The notes: generated from the letters alone by a model not told the origin. 64,000 nucleotides of DNA from Pseudomonas sp. CC6-YY-74 (GCF_002025205.1 NZ_CP019947.1:4130001-4194000), one strand, 5' to 3'. Counted from the stretch's first letter, positions 1-9,281 are shown. Program-made: numbers and translations.

Positions 1-1207
1 TTTGCAGCTCCATCAGCAGGGTGGCGAGCAGGGTCAGCAGCATCACCAGGAACTCCGAGCGGCTGACCCGGAATAGTGCGCGCACCCCGGCGATATCCAC
101 CAGCCCCCAGCAGATCAGCAGGATGCTCGCGGCCATGCTCGGCAGTGGGATGTGCGCGATCAGGCGGGCACCGACCAGGGCAAACAACGCCACCAGCAAC
201 GCGGAAAACACCCCGGCCAGGGGCGAGCGCGCGCCGGCCTGCAGGTTCAGCGCCGAGCGGGTGAAGGAGCCGGCCGACAGGGAGCCGGAGAACCAGGGGC
301 CGATCAGGTTGGACAGACCCTGGGCACGCACTTCCTGGTTGGCGTCGAGAAACTGCTGGGATTTGCTGGCCAGGGCGCGGGCAATCGACAGGCTGGTGAC
401 CAGGCCGAGCATGCCGCAGGCCACTGCCGCGGGCAGCAGCTTGAGAATGTTCGACAGCTCGAAGGTCAGTGGGCGGAACGGCGGCAGTTGGCCGTCGAAG
501 GCACTGACCAGGGCGATGCCGCCGAGCTGGGCCGGCCACGCCAGCACGGCCAGGCTGCCGGCGACTATGCCAAACAGCAGGGCCGGTGAACGTGGCCACA
601 ACTGTTTGCTCAGCAGGCTGACACCCAGGGTGAATAGGGCCAGGGCCAGGGAGCGCCAGTCGGTTTCCAGCAAGTGCTCGCCGAGGCTGAGCAGGGTCGC
701 CAGAGCCGTGGCCTGGCTGGGCATGCTGATGCCGAGCAGGTTGGGCAACTGACCGAGGACGATCACAGTCGCGGCGCCGAGGGTGAAGCCGAGTACCACC
801 GAGTGCGAGACGAAATTGACCAGGGCGCCGAAGCGCAGCATACCGAGCAGCCACTGGAACAGCCCGGCGAGAAAGGTCAGCAACAGGATCAGCGCAATAA
901 AGTCGTCGCTGCCCGGGGTCGCCAGTGGGCTGACGCTGGTGAACAGGACGATGGAGATCGCTGCGGTCGGCCCACAGATCAGGTGCCAGGACGAGCCCCA
1001 CAGGCAGGCGATGATCACCGGCACTATGGCCGCATACAAACCGTACTCCGCAGGTAGCCCGGCGATCAGCGCGTAGGCGATGGATTGCGGCAGGGCCAGG
1101 ATGGCGCCGCTCAGACCCACCAGCAAATCATTGCCGAGGCTGCGTCGGCTGGTGTTGGGCAGCCATCTGAGGAAAGGCAGTAGCGTTTGGCGGTTGGGTC
1201 GCTGCAT
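1..1207 (-). CDS. SulP family anion (sulfate) transporter, partial at the window edge
   Basis: The minus strand is open from an ATG at 1207 to the window edge, giving about 402 residues with no stop, so the C-terminus (normally including a cytoplasmic STAS domain) lies outside. The translation is a string of hydrophobic segments. It starts with a short basic N-terminus, then the stretch LPQSIAYALIAGLPAEYGLY that is typical of the first SulP transmembrane repeat. Known SulP proteins move sulfate or other anions across the inner membrane. It lies downstream of betC and choX on the same strand, 118 bp after choX, so it probably belongs to a choline-sulfate operon and may handle sulfate or choline-O-sulfate. 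That substrate is inferred from context. No strong Shine-Dalgarno precedes the ATG, so the exact start is uncertain. Confidence 0.85.
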   Translation of the reverse strand, partial: MQRPNRQTLLPFLRWLPNTSRRSLGNDLLVGLSGAILALPQSIAYALIAGLPAEYGLYAAIVPVIIACLWGSSWHLICGPTAAISIVLFTSVSPLATPGSDDFIALILLLTFLAGLFQWLLGMLRFGALVNFVSHSVVLGFTLGAATVIVLGQLPNLLGISMPSQATALATLLSLGEHLLETDWRSLALALFTLGVSLLSKQLWPRSPALLFGIVAGSLAVLAWPAQLGGIALVSAFDGQLPPFRPLTFELSNILKLLPAAVACGMLGLVTSLSIARALASKSQQFLDANQEVRAQGLSNLIGPWFSGSLSAGSFTRSALNLQAGARSPLAGVFSALLVALFALVGARLIAHIPLPSMAASILLICWGLVDIAGVRALFRVSRSEFLVMLLTLLATLLMELQ

Positions 1208-1325
1208 GGGGGCGTCTAGTTATGGGCTGGAGGCGGGCTGCCCCGTCGATCACAAGTCCCGGCTGATCCGGGGCGGCCAGCGGAGGAAGAACCTGGGGTC
1301 ACCCTACGCAATCCAGCCTGGCGAT

Positions 1326-2252
1326 TCAAAGCTTAGCTTTGACCGCCGCCATCGCGTCGCCGCCATCGCGGGTGGTGACACCTTGGAGCCAGCTGTCGAG
1401 CACCGCCGGGTTGGCCTTGAACCAAGCCTTGACCGCCTCGGTGTTGCTCGCCTGCTTGCTCAGCACCTGGTTCATGATGCTGTTCTCCATGTCTTGAGTG
1501 AAGCTCAAGTTGCTCAGCAGCGTGCTGACGTTCGGGCATTGCGCCGCATAGTCCTTGCGGGCCAGGGTGTTGACGCTGCCGCTTTCGCCAAAATACTTTT
1601 CGCCGCCCTTGAGGTACTTGATGTCGTAGTTGACGTTCATCGGGTGCGGGGTCCAACCAAGGAACACCACGAACTGGTCGCGTTTCACCGCGCGCCCGAC
1701 TTGCACCAGCATTGCCTGTTCACTGGATTCCACCAGTTTCCAGTCACCCAGGCCGAACTCGTCGACTTCGATCATCTTGCGGATCGACTCGTTGGCCGGC
1801 GAACCCGAGGCGATGCCGTAGAGCTTGTTGTTGAACTTGTCGGCGAATTTGTCGAGGTCGGCAAAGGTCTTCACGCCAGCCTCATAGGCGTAGGCTGGCA
1901 CTGCCAGGGTGTATTCGGTGCCGCTGAGGTTCTGCGCCAGCTTGGCCACCTCACCGCTGCTGACAAACTTGTCGTAGTTGCTCTGTTGCGCTGGCATCCA
2001 GTTGCCGAGGAAGGCATCGACCTGACCCTTCTGCAGGCCGGCGAAGATGATCGGTACGGCCAGGATCTGGGTTTGTGCCTTGTAGCCCAGGCCATCGAGC
2101 AGGAAGCTGGCGATGCCGTTGGTCACCGCGATGTCGCTCCAGCCCGGATCGCCGAGTTTCACCGTGGCGCATTGGGCGTCTTCGGCCTGGGCCGGCAAGG
2201 TGCCGGCGGCCATCAGCAGGCTCGCGGCACATAGGGTGCTGATCTTTTTCAT
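1326..2252 (-). CDS. choX: choline ABC transporter substrate-binding protein
   Basis: This 308-residue periplasmic binding protein captures choline, and probably acetylcholine, for an OpuA-type ABC importer. The start at 2252 is chosen because GGAG lies 7 bases upstream and the protein then opens with a clean signal peptide (MKKISTLCAASLLMAAG, cleavage after AQA near residue 22). A longer reading frame reaches 2309 but has no ribosome site and would bury the signal peptide. The body is an OpuAC-type fold with the segment GWTPHPMN near the C-terminal lobe, characteristic of ChoX. It follows betC by 53 bp on the same strand. No permease or ATPase genes for this binding protein are in the window, so it must work with subunits encoded elsewhere. 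Confidence 0.9.
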   Translation of the reverse strand: MKKISTLCAASLLMAAGTLPAQAEDAQCATVKLGDPGWSDIAVTNGIASFLLDGLGYKAQTQILAVPIIFAGLQKGQVDAFLGNWMPAQQSNYDKFVSSGEVAKLAQNLSGTEYTLAVPAYAYEAGVKTFADLDKFADKFNNKLYGIASGSPANESIRKMIEVDEFGLGDWKLVESSEQAMLVQVGRAVKRDQFVVFLGWTPHPMNVNYDIKYLKGGEKYFGESGSVNTLARKDYAAQCPNVSTLLSNLSFTQDMENSIMNQVLSKQASNTEAVKAWFKANPAVLDSWLQGVTTRDGGDAMAAVKAKL

Positions 2253-2305
2253 GGGGCATCTCCACTTATTTATAGTTGTAGTCGCACGCATGTCGGTTGT
2301 CGCGC

Positions 2306-3814
2306 TCATACCTTGGGGTAGCGGGCACGCCGCTCCAGATCATCGAGATCGATGTGGTTGCGCATGTACTGCTGGCTGGCATCGACCATGGGTTGATGGT
2401 CCCAGCTCTTCAGCTTGCCCTTGGTCAGTGACTCAGCGACGAAGCGTCGGCGCCGCTGGCTGGCGAGGGTGGCCTGATGGATCGTGGGCATGTCCCAGCG
2501 CTGGCGTGCGTCCTCGAGGAACTCGGCCAACAGACTTTGCTGATCGGGTGACTGGGCCAGGTTTTCCAGCTCTTGCGGGTCATTGGCCACGTTGAACAAC
2601 AGCAACGGGTCCACTTCCGAGTAGATAAACTTCCAATCGCCGCGGCGGATCATCATCAGCGGGCTGTTGGTGCCTTCGCCCATGTACTCGCCGAGCACTT
2701 CGTCATGCCCGCCGCTGCCTTGCAAGTGCGGCAGCAAGGAACGGCCATCGAGTGGCAGGCTGGGATCTACCGAGCCGCCGGCCAGCTCAACCAGGGTCGG
2801 TAGCAGGTCGGCGGTGGACATCGACTGGCTGACCCGGTGCGCGGCGAATTGGCTCGGTGCATGGACCACGAAGGGCACCCGTGCGGCCATCTCGAACCAG
2901 TGCATCTTGTACCAGAGGCCGCGCTCGCCAAGCATGTCGCCGTGGTCGCCGGAGAACACGATGATGGTGTCGTCGGCCAGGCCGCAGTCACCCAGGGTCT
3001 TCAGCAGTTTGCCGATATTCGCGTCGATGTAACTGCAGGCCCCGAAATAGGCGCGCCGCGCGTCCCTGATCTTCTCCTCGGGCAGGTCCTTGCCCCACAG
3101 GTCGATGACCTTGAGGATGCGCTGCGAGTGCGGGTCGAGGTCCTGCTGGTCGATGTTGACCCCCGGCAGGGGGATGTCCTCATCGCGGTACAGGCTCCAG
3201 AACTCTTCCGGGATGCAGTAGGGGTCGTGCGGGTGAGTCATCGACACGGTCAGGCAGAACGGCTGCTCGGCGTTCTCGCGGACATGGTTGTAGAGGTACT
3301 GCTGGGCCTTGAACACCACTTCTTCATCGAAATCCAGCTGGTTGGTGCGCACGGTGGGACCGGCCTGCAATACCGAGGACATGTTGTGGTACCAGCTCAG
3401 GCGCTCTTCGGGCGCGTCCCAGTTCACCGCCCAGCCGTAGTCGGCCGGGTAGATGTCGCTGGTCAGGCGCTCTTCGTAGCCATGCAGCTGGTCCGGGCCA
3501 CAGAAGTGCATCTTGCCGGACAGCGCCGTGTGATAACCGAGGTTGCGCAGGTAGTGGGCATAGGTCGGCACGTCGCCGGGGAAGTCGGCGGCGTTGTCGT
3601 AGGCGCCGATCTTGCTCGGCAGCTGACCGCTGACCAGGGTGAAGCGCGACGGTGCACAGAGCGGGCTGTTGCAATAGGCTGAATCGAAAACCACGCCCGT
3701 TTCGGCCAGGCGCACCAGGTTGGGCATCTTGATCGGCGAGGCCGGATCATGGATCGGCAGGAGCGGCGCGGCCATTTGGTCGGCCATGATGAAGAGGATA
3801 TTCGGGCGCTTCAT
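2306..3814 (-). CDS. betC: choline-sulfatase
   Basis: This 502-residue sulfatase hydrolyses choline-O-sulfate to choline and sulfate in the cytoplasm, feeding glycine betaine synthesis and sulfur supply. The N-terminus has the family metal site (ADQ, Asp12/Gln13). The sulfatase signature CAPSR lies at residues 53-57, where Cys53 is the residue converted to formylglycine. A second metal-site segment, FSGDHGDMLGERGLW, lies around the middle. The length matches BetC. No signal peptide is present, which fits a cytosolic enzyme. It is the first gene of an apparent betC-choX-sulP operon and diverges from a LysR gene 110 bp away. The ribosome site is weak. Confidence 0.95.
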   Translation of the reverse strand: MKRPNILFIMADQMAAPLLPIHDPASPIKMPNLVRLAETGVVFDSAYCNSPLCAPSRFTLVSGQLPSKIGAYDNAADFPGDVPTYAHYLRNLGYHTALSGKMHFCGPDQLHGYEERLTSDIYPADYGWAVNWDAPEERLSWYHNMSSVLQAGPTVRTNQLDFDEEVVFKAQQYLYNHVRENAEQPFCLTVSMTHPHDPYCIPEEFWSLYRDEDIPLPGVNIDQQDLDPHSQRILKVIDLWGKDLPEEKIRDARRAYFGACSYIDANIGKLLKTLGDCGLADDTIIVFSGDHGDMLGERGLWYKMHWFEMAARVPFVVHAPSQFAAHRVSQSMSTADLLPTLVELAGGSVDPSLPLDGRSLLPHLQGSGGHDEVLGEYMGEGTNSPLMMIRRGDWKFIYSEVDPLLLFNVANDPQELENLAQSPDQQSLLAEFLEDARQRWDMPTIHQATLASQRRRRFVAESLTKGKLKSWDHQPMVDASQQYMRNHIDLDDLERRARYPKV

Positions 3815-3866
3815 GGCGGGTATTCCATATTAAATATTTATGCGAAATTGCTGCTTGCGATAATCT

Positions 3867-3885
3867 ACCCGGCAATAAATCGGGT
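3867..3885. promoter_or_regulatory. candidate operator in the betC / LysR divergent intergenic region
   Basis: The 110-bp gap between the divergent betC and LysR genes is AT-rich compared with its surroundings. It holds the inverted repeat ACCCG-N9-CGGGT at these positions and an AT-rich imperfect dyad around 3832-3848. LysR proteins typically bind interrupted dyads in the shared promoter region of the gene they control, so this is a plausible binding site for the adjacent regulator. The arms are only 5 bp, so confidence is low. Confidence 0.3.
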
Positions 3886-3924
3886 AAACCCGCTTGAAAC
3901 ACATGACTCGGATAACTACAGCTT

Positions 3925-4845
3925 ATGTTTGAGAGTATTGAGGGCGTGTCCCTGGACGCGTTGCGGGTGTTCGAGTCCGCCGCCCGCCATCTGAGTTTCA
4001 CCGCGGCGGCGAGCGAACTGGGCAGCAGCCAGCCGGCGATCAGCCAGCAGATCAAGCGTCTGGAGCAGCAGCTGGCGACCCGTCTGTTTGATCGGGTCTA
4101 TCGCGGCATCGTCCTTACCGAGGCCGGTGAGTTGTTGCTGCGCTATGTGCGGAGCGGCCTGGAGTCGCTCGACGCCGGCCTGATGGCAGTCACCGCCCGG
4201 CAGCAGCACGAGGTCTTGCAGGTGGCCACCGATTTCGCCTTCGCCGCCTATTGGCTGATGCCGCGCCTGCCGCGTTTTCATCAGATCCACCCCGAGGTGG
4301 ACGTCAGCCTGATCAGCAGCGCGCGTGACCTGGGAACCCTGCCTTCGGACATCGACGTCGCCATCGCCTTCGGCGACGGTCGTTTCAAACATGGCGAGGC
4401 CCACCTGCTGTTTCATGAAGAAGTGTTCCCGGTGTGCAGTCCGCAATTGCTCAAGGGGCGGAGCTTGCCTCTGGCGCCGACGGCACTGGCCGAACTCCCC
4501 CTGCTGCACCTGCGGCCGGAGATTCGTTCGCGCTGGTTCGACTGGAACGGCCTGTTCCGTGAGTTCGACATCGCCGAGACGCCGAGCCTGGGTATGTTGC
4601 GTTTCGACAACTACACCCTGCTGATCCAGGCGGCGATTGCCGGCCAGGGCGTGGCCATCGGCTGGCGCCATCTGGTCGACGAATTGCTGGCCCAGGACCT
4701 GCTCTGCCGGGTCTGTGCCGGCGAGGTTCGTTCCGAGTTCGGCTACTACGTGGTGCTGCCCGAGCGCAAACGTCGCCAGCGCCTGACTCAGCAGTTCGTC
4801 GACTGGCTCAAGCTGGAACTGACACGGGAAGCCCCGCCGGTCTGA
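3925..4845 (+). CDS. LysR-family regulator of choline sulfate utilisation
   Basis: This 306-residue LysR protein has an N-terminal winged helix-turn-helix (residues about 10-70, including FTAAASELGSSQPAISQQIK) and a C-terminal substrate-binding effector domain. It is divergent from betC across 110 bp. A LysR gene next to betC and choX is the recognised arrangement for the choline-sulfate utilisation regulator family, so it probably controls betC in response to choline sulfate or choline. LysR genes usually autoregulate from the same intergenic operator. The specific effector is inferred from neighbours, not read from the sequence. Confidence 0.87.
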   Translation: MFESIEGVSLDALRVFESAARHLSFTAAASELGSSQPAISQQIKRLEQQLATRLFDRVYRGIVLTEAGELLLRYVRSGLESLDAGLMAVTARQQHEVLQVATDFAFAAYWLMPRLPRFHQIHPEVDVSLISSARDLGTLPSDIDVAIAFGDGRFKHGEAHLLFHEEVFPVCSPQLLKGRSLPLAPTALAELPLLHLRPEIRSRWFDWNGLFREFDIAETPSLGMLRFDNYTLLIQAAIAGQGVAIGWRHLVDELLAQDLLCRVCAGEVRSEFGYYVVLPERKRRQRLTQQFVDWLKLELTREAPPV

Positions 4846-4966
4846 GAGGTTCCGCCGAACGGGCGCAATGCCTTGCTGCAGACGCCCTACACTGCAAGAG
4901 TGATAGCCGAGTTGCGTATACTGGCGCGGCCAGAATCCGCTGCCCCGGCACTTCCCCACCCAACCA

Positions 4967-5890
4967 GTGAATGCTCCTGTGAAAATCCGTCATTCGATAG
5001 TCAGTCTGCTGCTGATCTGCAGCAGCCTTGTAGTTGCCTCGAACAGCCTGGCCGCCGCCAAGACCCCGACCCAGCAGCTTGCTGCCGGGAGTGCTCTGCT
5101 GGTCGACCTGAAGACCAACCAGGTGCTCTATTCCAGCAATCCTGACATGGTCGTACCGATCGCCTCGGTGACCAAGCTGATGACCGCCATGGTCGCGCTG
5201 GATGCCAAGTTGCCGCTGGACCAGCAATTGCCGATCGTGATCCGCGACACCGCAGAGATGCGCGGCGTGTTCTCGCGGGTGCGAGTGGGCAGCGAGGTCA
5301 GTCGTCGCGACATGCTCCTGCTGGCCATGATGTCGTCGGAAAACCGCGCGGCGGCCAGCCTGGCGCATCACTATCCGGGTGGTCATGTGGCCTTTATCGC
5401 GGCGATGAATGCCAAGGCCCGGGCCTTGGGTATGAGCCGCAGCCACTTCGTCGAGCCAACCGGGTTGTCGCAGCACAACGTCTCCACCGCCAACGACCTG
5501 GTGCTGCTGCTCAAGGCCACTCAGCAGTACCCGCTGATCAGCGAGCTGAGCACTACCCGGGAAAAAACCGTGGCCTTTCATAAACCCAACTACACCCTGG
5601 GCTTTCGCAACACCAACGCCCTGGTGCGCAAGGACAACTGGAGCGTGCAGGTGACCAAGACCGGCTTCACCAATGCGGCGGGTCATTGTTTGGTCATGCG
5701 CACGCAGATGGCCGGCAAGTCGGTGGCTTTCGTGGTGCTGGACGCCTTCGGCAAATACACCCACATGGCCGACGCCAACCGCCTGAAGCGCTGGCTGGAA
5801 ACCGGCAAGGTCACTCCGGTGCCAGCCGCAGCGATCAGCTACCGCCAGCAGAAGATGGCGCAACGGCAGCTGCAGGCGGCGCAGCCCTAA
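4967..5890 (+). CDS. pbpG: D-alanyl-D-alanine endopeptidase (penicillin-binding protein 7 family)
   Basis: This 307-residue low-molecular-weight penicillin-binding protein cleaves D-Ala-meso-DAP cross-links in periplasmic peptidoglycan. The start is GTG at 4967. A hydrophobic signal peptide runs from about residue 10 to 31. The three serine-peptidase S11 motifs are present: Ser67-Val-Thr-Lys70 (SxxK, nucleophile), Ser124-Glu-Asn126 (SxN), and KTG followed by FTNAAG near residue 223. The length matches PbpG rather than the longer PBP5/6 carboxypeptidases, which carry an extra C-terminal domain and amphipathic anchor. It stands alone, followed by a strong hairpin terminator. Confidence 0.93.
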   Translation: MNAPVKIRHSIVSLLLICSSLVVASNSLAAAKTPTQQLAAGSALLVDLKTNQVLYSSNPDMVVPIASVTKLMTAMVALDAKLPLDQQLPIVIRDTAEMRGVFSRVRVGSEVSRRDMLLLAMMSSENRAAASLAHHYPGGHVAFIAAMNAKARALGMSRSHFVEPTGLSQHNVSTANDLVLLLKATQQYPLISELSTTREKTVAFHKPNYTLGFRNTNALVRKDNWSVQVTKTGFTNAAGHCLVMRTQMAGKSVAFVVLDAFGKYTHMADANRLKRWLETGKVTPVPAAAISYRQQKMAQRQLQAAQP

Positions 5891-5956
5891 TCTGCGTGTG
5901 AGTGCGAGGCTAGGTCATGCTTACGAGCGCGTCGGCATGGCGCTCCAGCGCACAGC

Positions 5957-5992
5957 AAAGCCGCTGTTCCTGACCGGAGCAGCGGCTTTTTC
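5957..5992 (+). terminator. Rho-independent terminator after pbpG
   Basis: There is a perfect 10-bp stem, AAAGCCGCTG (5957-5966) pairing with CAGCGGCTTT (5980-5989). An inner TCC/GGA extension strengthens it and a run of T follows. It sits between two convergent genes, pbpG and the SnoaL-like gene, and its A-rich left flank suggests it may work in both directions. Confidence 0.85.
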
Positions 5993-6005
5993 ATGGGCGG
6001 GACTG

Positions 6006-6482
6006 TTACAGGCCCAGCTCGCTCAACCCGGGGTGATCATCCGGGCGCCGGCCTTGCGGCCAGTGGAACTTGCGCTCGGCGGCGCTGATCGGCAGGTCGT
6101 TGATGCTAGCGAAACGCAAACGCATCAGGCCCTGCTCGTCGAACTCCCAGTTCTCGTTGCCGTAGGCGCGGAACCAGTTGCCCTCGGCGTCGTGCCATTC
6201 GTAGGCAAAACGCACGGCAATGCGGTTGCCGTCATGGGCCCAGAGCTCCTTGATCAGGCGATACTCCAGCTCGCGTTGCCATTTGCGTTCGAGGAGGGCC
6301 TGGATCTCAGCCCGGCCCCGGGGGAACTCGGCGCGGTTGCGCCAGCGGCTGTCGAGGGTATAGGCCAGGGCGACCCGCTGTGGATCACGACTGTTCCAGC
6401 CGTCTTCGGCCATGCGCACTTTCTGTATCGCCGTTTCGCGGCTAAAGGGCGGCAAGGGTGGACGGGCTTCGGCGTTGCTCAT
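6006..6482 (-). CDS. SnoaL-like / DUF1348 family protein
   Basis: This 158-residue protein is of the NTF2-like DUF1348 family. The segment from about residue 20 to 130 (ending in the FASINDLPI stretch) has the character of that small cone-shaped fold. No catalytic role is established for the family. The start at 6482 (MSNAEARP) has GAGG 8 bases upstream. A longer TTG-initiated frame to 6497 is less likely. It lies just downstream of the large PNPOx/reductase gene on the same strand, 29 bp away, so the two are probably co-transcribed. A link to xenobiotic or flavin chemistry is only suggested by that neighbour. Confidence 0.85.
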   Translation of the reverse strand: MSNAEARPPLPPFSRETAIQKVRMAEDGWNSRDPQRVALAYTLDSRWRNRAEFPRGRAEIQALLERKWQRELEYRLIKELWAHDGNRIAVRFAYEWHDAEGNWFRAYGNENWEFDEQGLMRLRFASINDLPISAAERKFHWPQGRRPDDHPGLSELGL

Positions 6483-6511
6483 GGGGTTGCCTCGCAATAG
6501 TGGGCGGTGGA

Positions 6512-8587
6512 TTAAAGCTCCAGCACCAGGCCGCTTGAGCCCTCGCTGGGGTGCGCCGGAATGGCGCAGCAGATCAGCACTTCACCGCTCGGCGGTAACT
6601 CGGCCGGCGGAATCGGGTAATGCACCTGGCCACTGACCAGGCGGGTGCTACAGGTGCCGCAGGAACCGCCCCGACAACTGAACTCCGGGTTCAGGCCACG
6701 ACTCTCGGCCAGTTCCAGCAGGCTGCCGCTTTCGGGCGTCCAGCGCGCCTGCTTGGCCGACTGGGCAAACAGCACTGGCACCGGTGCCGTGGCCGCCATG
6801 GTCTGTTCGAGCAAGGCTGGGCCTGAATCGGGCTGGCGGCGCAGGGTCGAGGGCCCGAAGGTTTCCGCGTGGATGCGCGCGTCAGCGATGCGCAGCGCAC
6901 GCAGGCTGTCATACAAATCCTGAGTGAAACGGCTCGGCCCACACAGGTAGAAATCGAAGTCATCGAAGGGCAGCAGCGCCTTCAGCAGATGGATGTCGAT
7001 GCGCCCCGCCCGCTCGAAGTCCTCGCCTGCGCGGGCATGCGCCTCCGGCTGGCTGAGCAGGCGCAGCACGCTCAGCGCATCACCCGCTTGGCGGGTCAGA
7101 TCCGCCACCTCATCCTTGAACGGTAGCTGAGCGAGGGTGCGCGCGCTCTGCACGAAGAAGGTGCGGCGCGTGCGACGGGTGCGCTGGCCTTGGTAGACCA
7201 CCTCGCGCAGCATCGACAGCAGGGGCGTCACGCCGACGCCGGCGGCCAGCAACACCAGCGGTCGTGGCTCGTCGGCAGCGACGACGAAACTGCCTTGCGG
7301 CGCCCGTGCCTCGAGCAGGTCGCCCACCGTGACGTGCTCATGCAGGTAGCTGGACACCGCGCCTTGGCGTTTGACGCTGATCCGCCAGTGGCCATCCGAA
7401 GGCGCGCTGGACAGGCTGTAGGTGCGGATCAGCAATGTCGAGGTGCCCGGCAGTTGCAGGCGGATGGGCAGGTGCTGGCCGGCCTGAAACAGCGGCAAGC
7501 CGGCGCCGTCGGCGGGCTCAAGATAGAACGAACGGATGTTCGCGCTTTCCTCCTCGATGCGCGTCACCCGCAGGTTGCGCCAGGTGTGGCGCAGCGCTTC
7601 GGCCTGCAGGCGTGGCTGGGCTTGGGGCCAGGAGCCGGTCATCAGGCTGTTCGGCGAAAAGCCCTGAAAAGCCCAGCGCAGCGCTAACGCCGCCGGCCGC
7701 CGTACCAGCTGGGTGACGTGCAGCCGCCAGAGCCGTTCGGCGCCCTGAAAGGCCGCCACCTCGGGCCCATCGAAGATGATCTCGCTGTGGCCGCTGAGTT
7801 GCAGCAGATCACCGTTGCTGAAGTCGATAAACAGCAGGCCGGCGCGCGGGTTGAGCAGCAGGTTACCCAGGGTGTTGAAGTGCAGATTACCGGCGAAATC
7901 CGGAATGCTCAGGCAGTCGCCTTCGACCTGGACGAAACCGGTTTGGCCGCCGCGATGCGAGACATCCACCGAGCGTCGCGCGGGATCACCGTCCGGGTCG
8001 ATATAGCTGGCGACGAAGCAGGTATCGGCGCCGCTAATCAGCTCGCGGGCGGCCTCGTCCAGCGCATCGAGCCGCTGCAGCTGAAGGCCTTGCTGTTGGC
8101 CTGGCTCGCGGACGAAGTGCGCTTGGCGTTGCTGGATATATTGCGGGCAGTTGCCGAACGCCTGCTCCACCGCCACGCCGAAGCCAGTCGCGGAAGAGCC
8201 CGTGACATGGCCGTTGACCCGGTTGCGCCGGCGGCTGTGCAGCTCGATGCCGAGCAGGCCGACCGCCGCGCCGTCGGCCAGGTTGGCCGCCGCCGGGTCG
8301 TTGGCATCTGGCCGGCCATCGAGCTGCAGCAAGCGTGGCTCGGGAGCATGGGCAAAACCCGGTAGGCCTTCGAGAATGCTGGCCCAGGGGTTACCCGCGG
8401 CATCCACCGAGCCGAGCAGGATAAAGGGCAGTTGGCGGTAGAAGTCGCGGTGCTGCTCGGGCAGGTGATCGCGGATCACCTTGCGCCCGAACGCCTCCAT
8501 GCGCTCGGCCACGCCGACGCGTTGCTGCAGGATCTGTTCCCCGGCATGCCAGGGCGAGGGCGCAGTTTCGGGAGGGTGAGGAACCAT
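6512..8587 (-). CDS. PNPOx-like domain fused to a ferredoxin reductase and a 2Fe-2S ferredoxin domain
   Basis: This 691-residue multidomain flavoprotein has three parts. Residues 1 to about 330 resemble the pyridoxamine 5'-phosphate oxidase flavin-binding family. Residues about 340-590 form a ferredoxin-NADP reductase-like FAD/NAD module (RTYSLSSAP FAD motif, VLLAAGVGVTPLLSML nucleotide motif, YLCGPSRF). The C-terminal 90 residues are a plant-type 2Fe-2S ferredoxin with Cys638, Cys643, Cys646 and Cys673/674 as ligands. Electrons would flow from NAD(P)H to FAD to the cluster to an acceptor that is not known. GGAG precedes the ATG. Its neighbours are a SnoaL-like gene and a GST, which suggests oxidative or xenobiotic metabolism. 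The substrate is unknown. Confidence 0.88.
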   Translation of the reverse strand: MVPHPPETAPSPWHAGEQILQQRVGVAERMEAFGRKVIRDHLPEQHRDFYRQLPFILLGSVDAAGNPWASILEGLPGFAHAPEPRLLQLDGRPDANDPAAANLADGAAVGLLGIELHSRRRNRVNGHVTGSSATGFGVAVEQAFGNCPQYIQQRQAHFVREPGQQQGLQLQRLDALDEAARELISGADTCFVASYIDPDGDPARRSVDVSHRGGQTGFVQVEGDCLSIPDFAGNLHFNTLGNLLLNPRAGLLFIDFSNGDLLQLSGHSEIIFDGPEVAAFQGAERLWRLHVTQLVRRPAALALRWAFQGFSPNSLMTGSWPQAQPRLQAEALRHTWRNLRVTRIEEESANIRSFYLEPADGAGLPLFQAGQHLPIRLQLPGTSTLLIRTYSLSSAPSDGHWRISVKRQGAVSSYLHEHVTVGDLLEARAPQGSFVVAADEPRPLVLLAAGVGVTPLLSMLREVVYQGQRTRRTRRTFFVQSARTLAQLPFKDEVADLTRQAGDALSVLRLLSQPEAHARAGEDFERAGRIDIHLLKALLPFDDFDFYLCGPSRFTQDLYDSLRALRIADARIHAETFGPSTLRRQPDSGPALLEQTMAATAPVPVLFAQSAKQARWTPESGSLLELAESRGLNPEFSCRGGSCGTCSTRLVSGQVHYPIPPAELPPSGEVLICCAIPAHPSEGSSGLVLEL

Positions 8588-8654
8588 CGCGGCGACTCCA
8601 GAACAATTCAGGCGACAGGGTGCCGGCCACCGTGCGGGTGACCGGCGCGGCGAG

Positions 8655-9281
8655 TCAGGCTTGCAGGCCGGCGGCCGTGCGCGGCATCGCTACGAAGTGC
8701 GGCAGCGCTTCGATGCGGGCCAGCCAGGCGCGCAGGTTGGGGTAGTCGGCCAGCGCCACGTTGCCTTCCGGGGCGTGGGCGATATAGCTGTAGCAGGCGA
8801 CGTCGGCGATGCTCGGCTGCTCGCCGACCAGGTACTGTCGGCCGCTCAATTCGGCCTCGATTACCTTGAGCAGGGCGTGGGCGTTGGCGATCACTTCTTC
8901 GGCGTTGTAGGGCGCGCCGAACACGGTGATCAGCCGTGCGCGGGCCGGTCCCGCAGCGAGTGGCCCGGCGGCAATCGACAGCCAACGCTGCACGGCGGCG
9001 GCACCAGCGGCATCGCTCGGCAACCAGCGGCCTTCGCCGTATTTCTGCGCCAGGTACAGCAGAATGGCATTCGAGTCGGCCAGCACGCTGCCGTTGTCGT
9101 CGATGACCGGCACCTGGCCGAAGGGGTTCATTGCCAGGAATTCGGGTTGCTTGTGCGCGCCCTTGGTCAGATCGACCAGCACGAACTCACTCGGCAGGCC
9201 GAGCAGCGACAGCATCAGCTCGACTCGGTGGGAGTGACCGGACAGGGGGAAACCAAACAGTTTGATGGCATTCTGGGACAT
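8655..9281 (-). CDS. glutathione S-transferase family protein
   Basis: This 208-residue protein has an N-terminal thioredoxin-like domain (residues 5-80, with FGFPLSGHSHRVELML and the glutathione-binding PVIDDNGSVLADSNAILLYL) and an all-helical C-terminal domain. It should conjugate or otherwise use glutathione on electrophilic substrates in the cytosol. The start at 9281 is preferred because GGAG lies 7 bases upstream. A frame extending to 9401 has no typical GST sequence in its extra 40 residues. It lies 67 bp upstream of the reductase fusion on the same strand, with two LysR genes further upstream, one of which may control it. Confidence 0.92.
   Translation of the reverse strand: MSQNAIKLFGFPLSGHSHRVELMLSLLGLPSEFVLVDLTKGAHKQPEFLAMNPFGQVPVIDDNGSVLADSNAILLYLAQKYGEGRWLPSDAAGAAAVQRWLSIAAGPLAAGPARARLITVFGAPYNAEEVIANAHALLKVIEAELSGRQYLVGEQPSIADVACYSYIAHAPEGNVALADYPNLRAWLARIEALPHFVAMPRTAAGLQA

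Noticed and set aside
1080..2234. 384-codon plus-strand frame over choX and sulP
   Set aside because: It overlaps two convincing minus-strand genes and has no ribosome site or domain.
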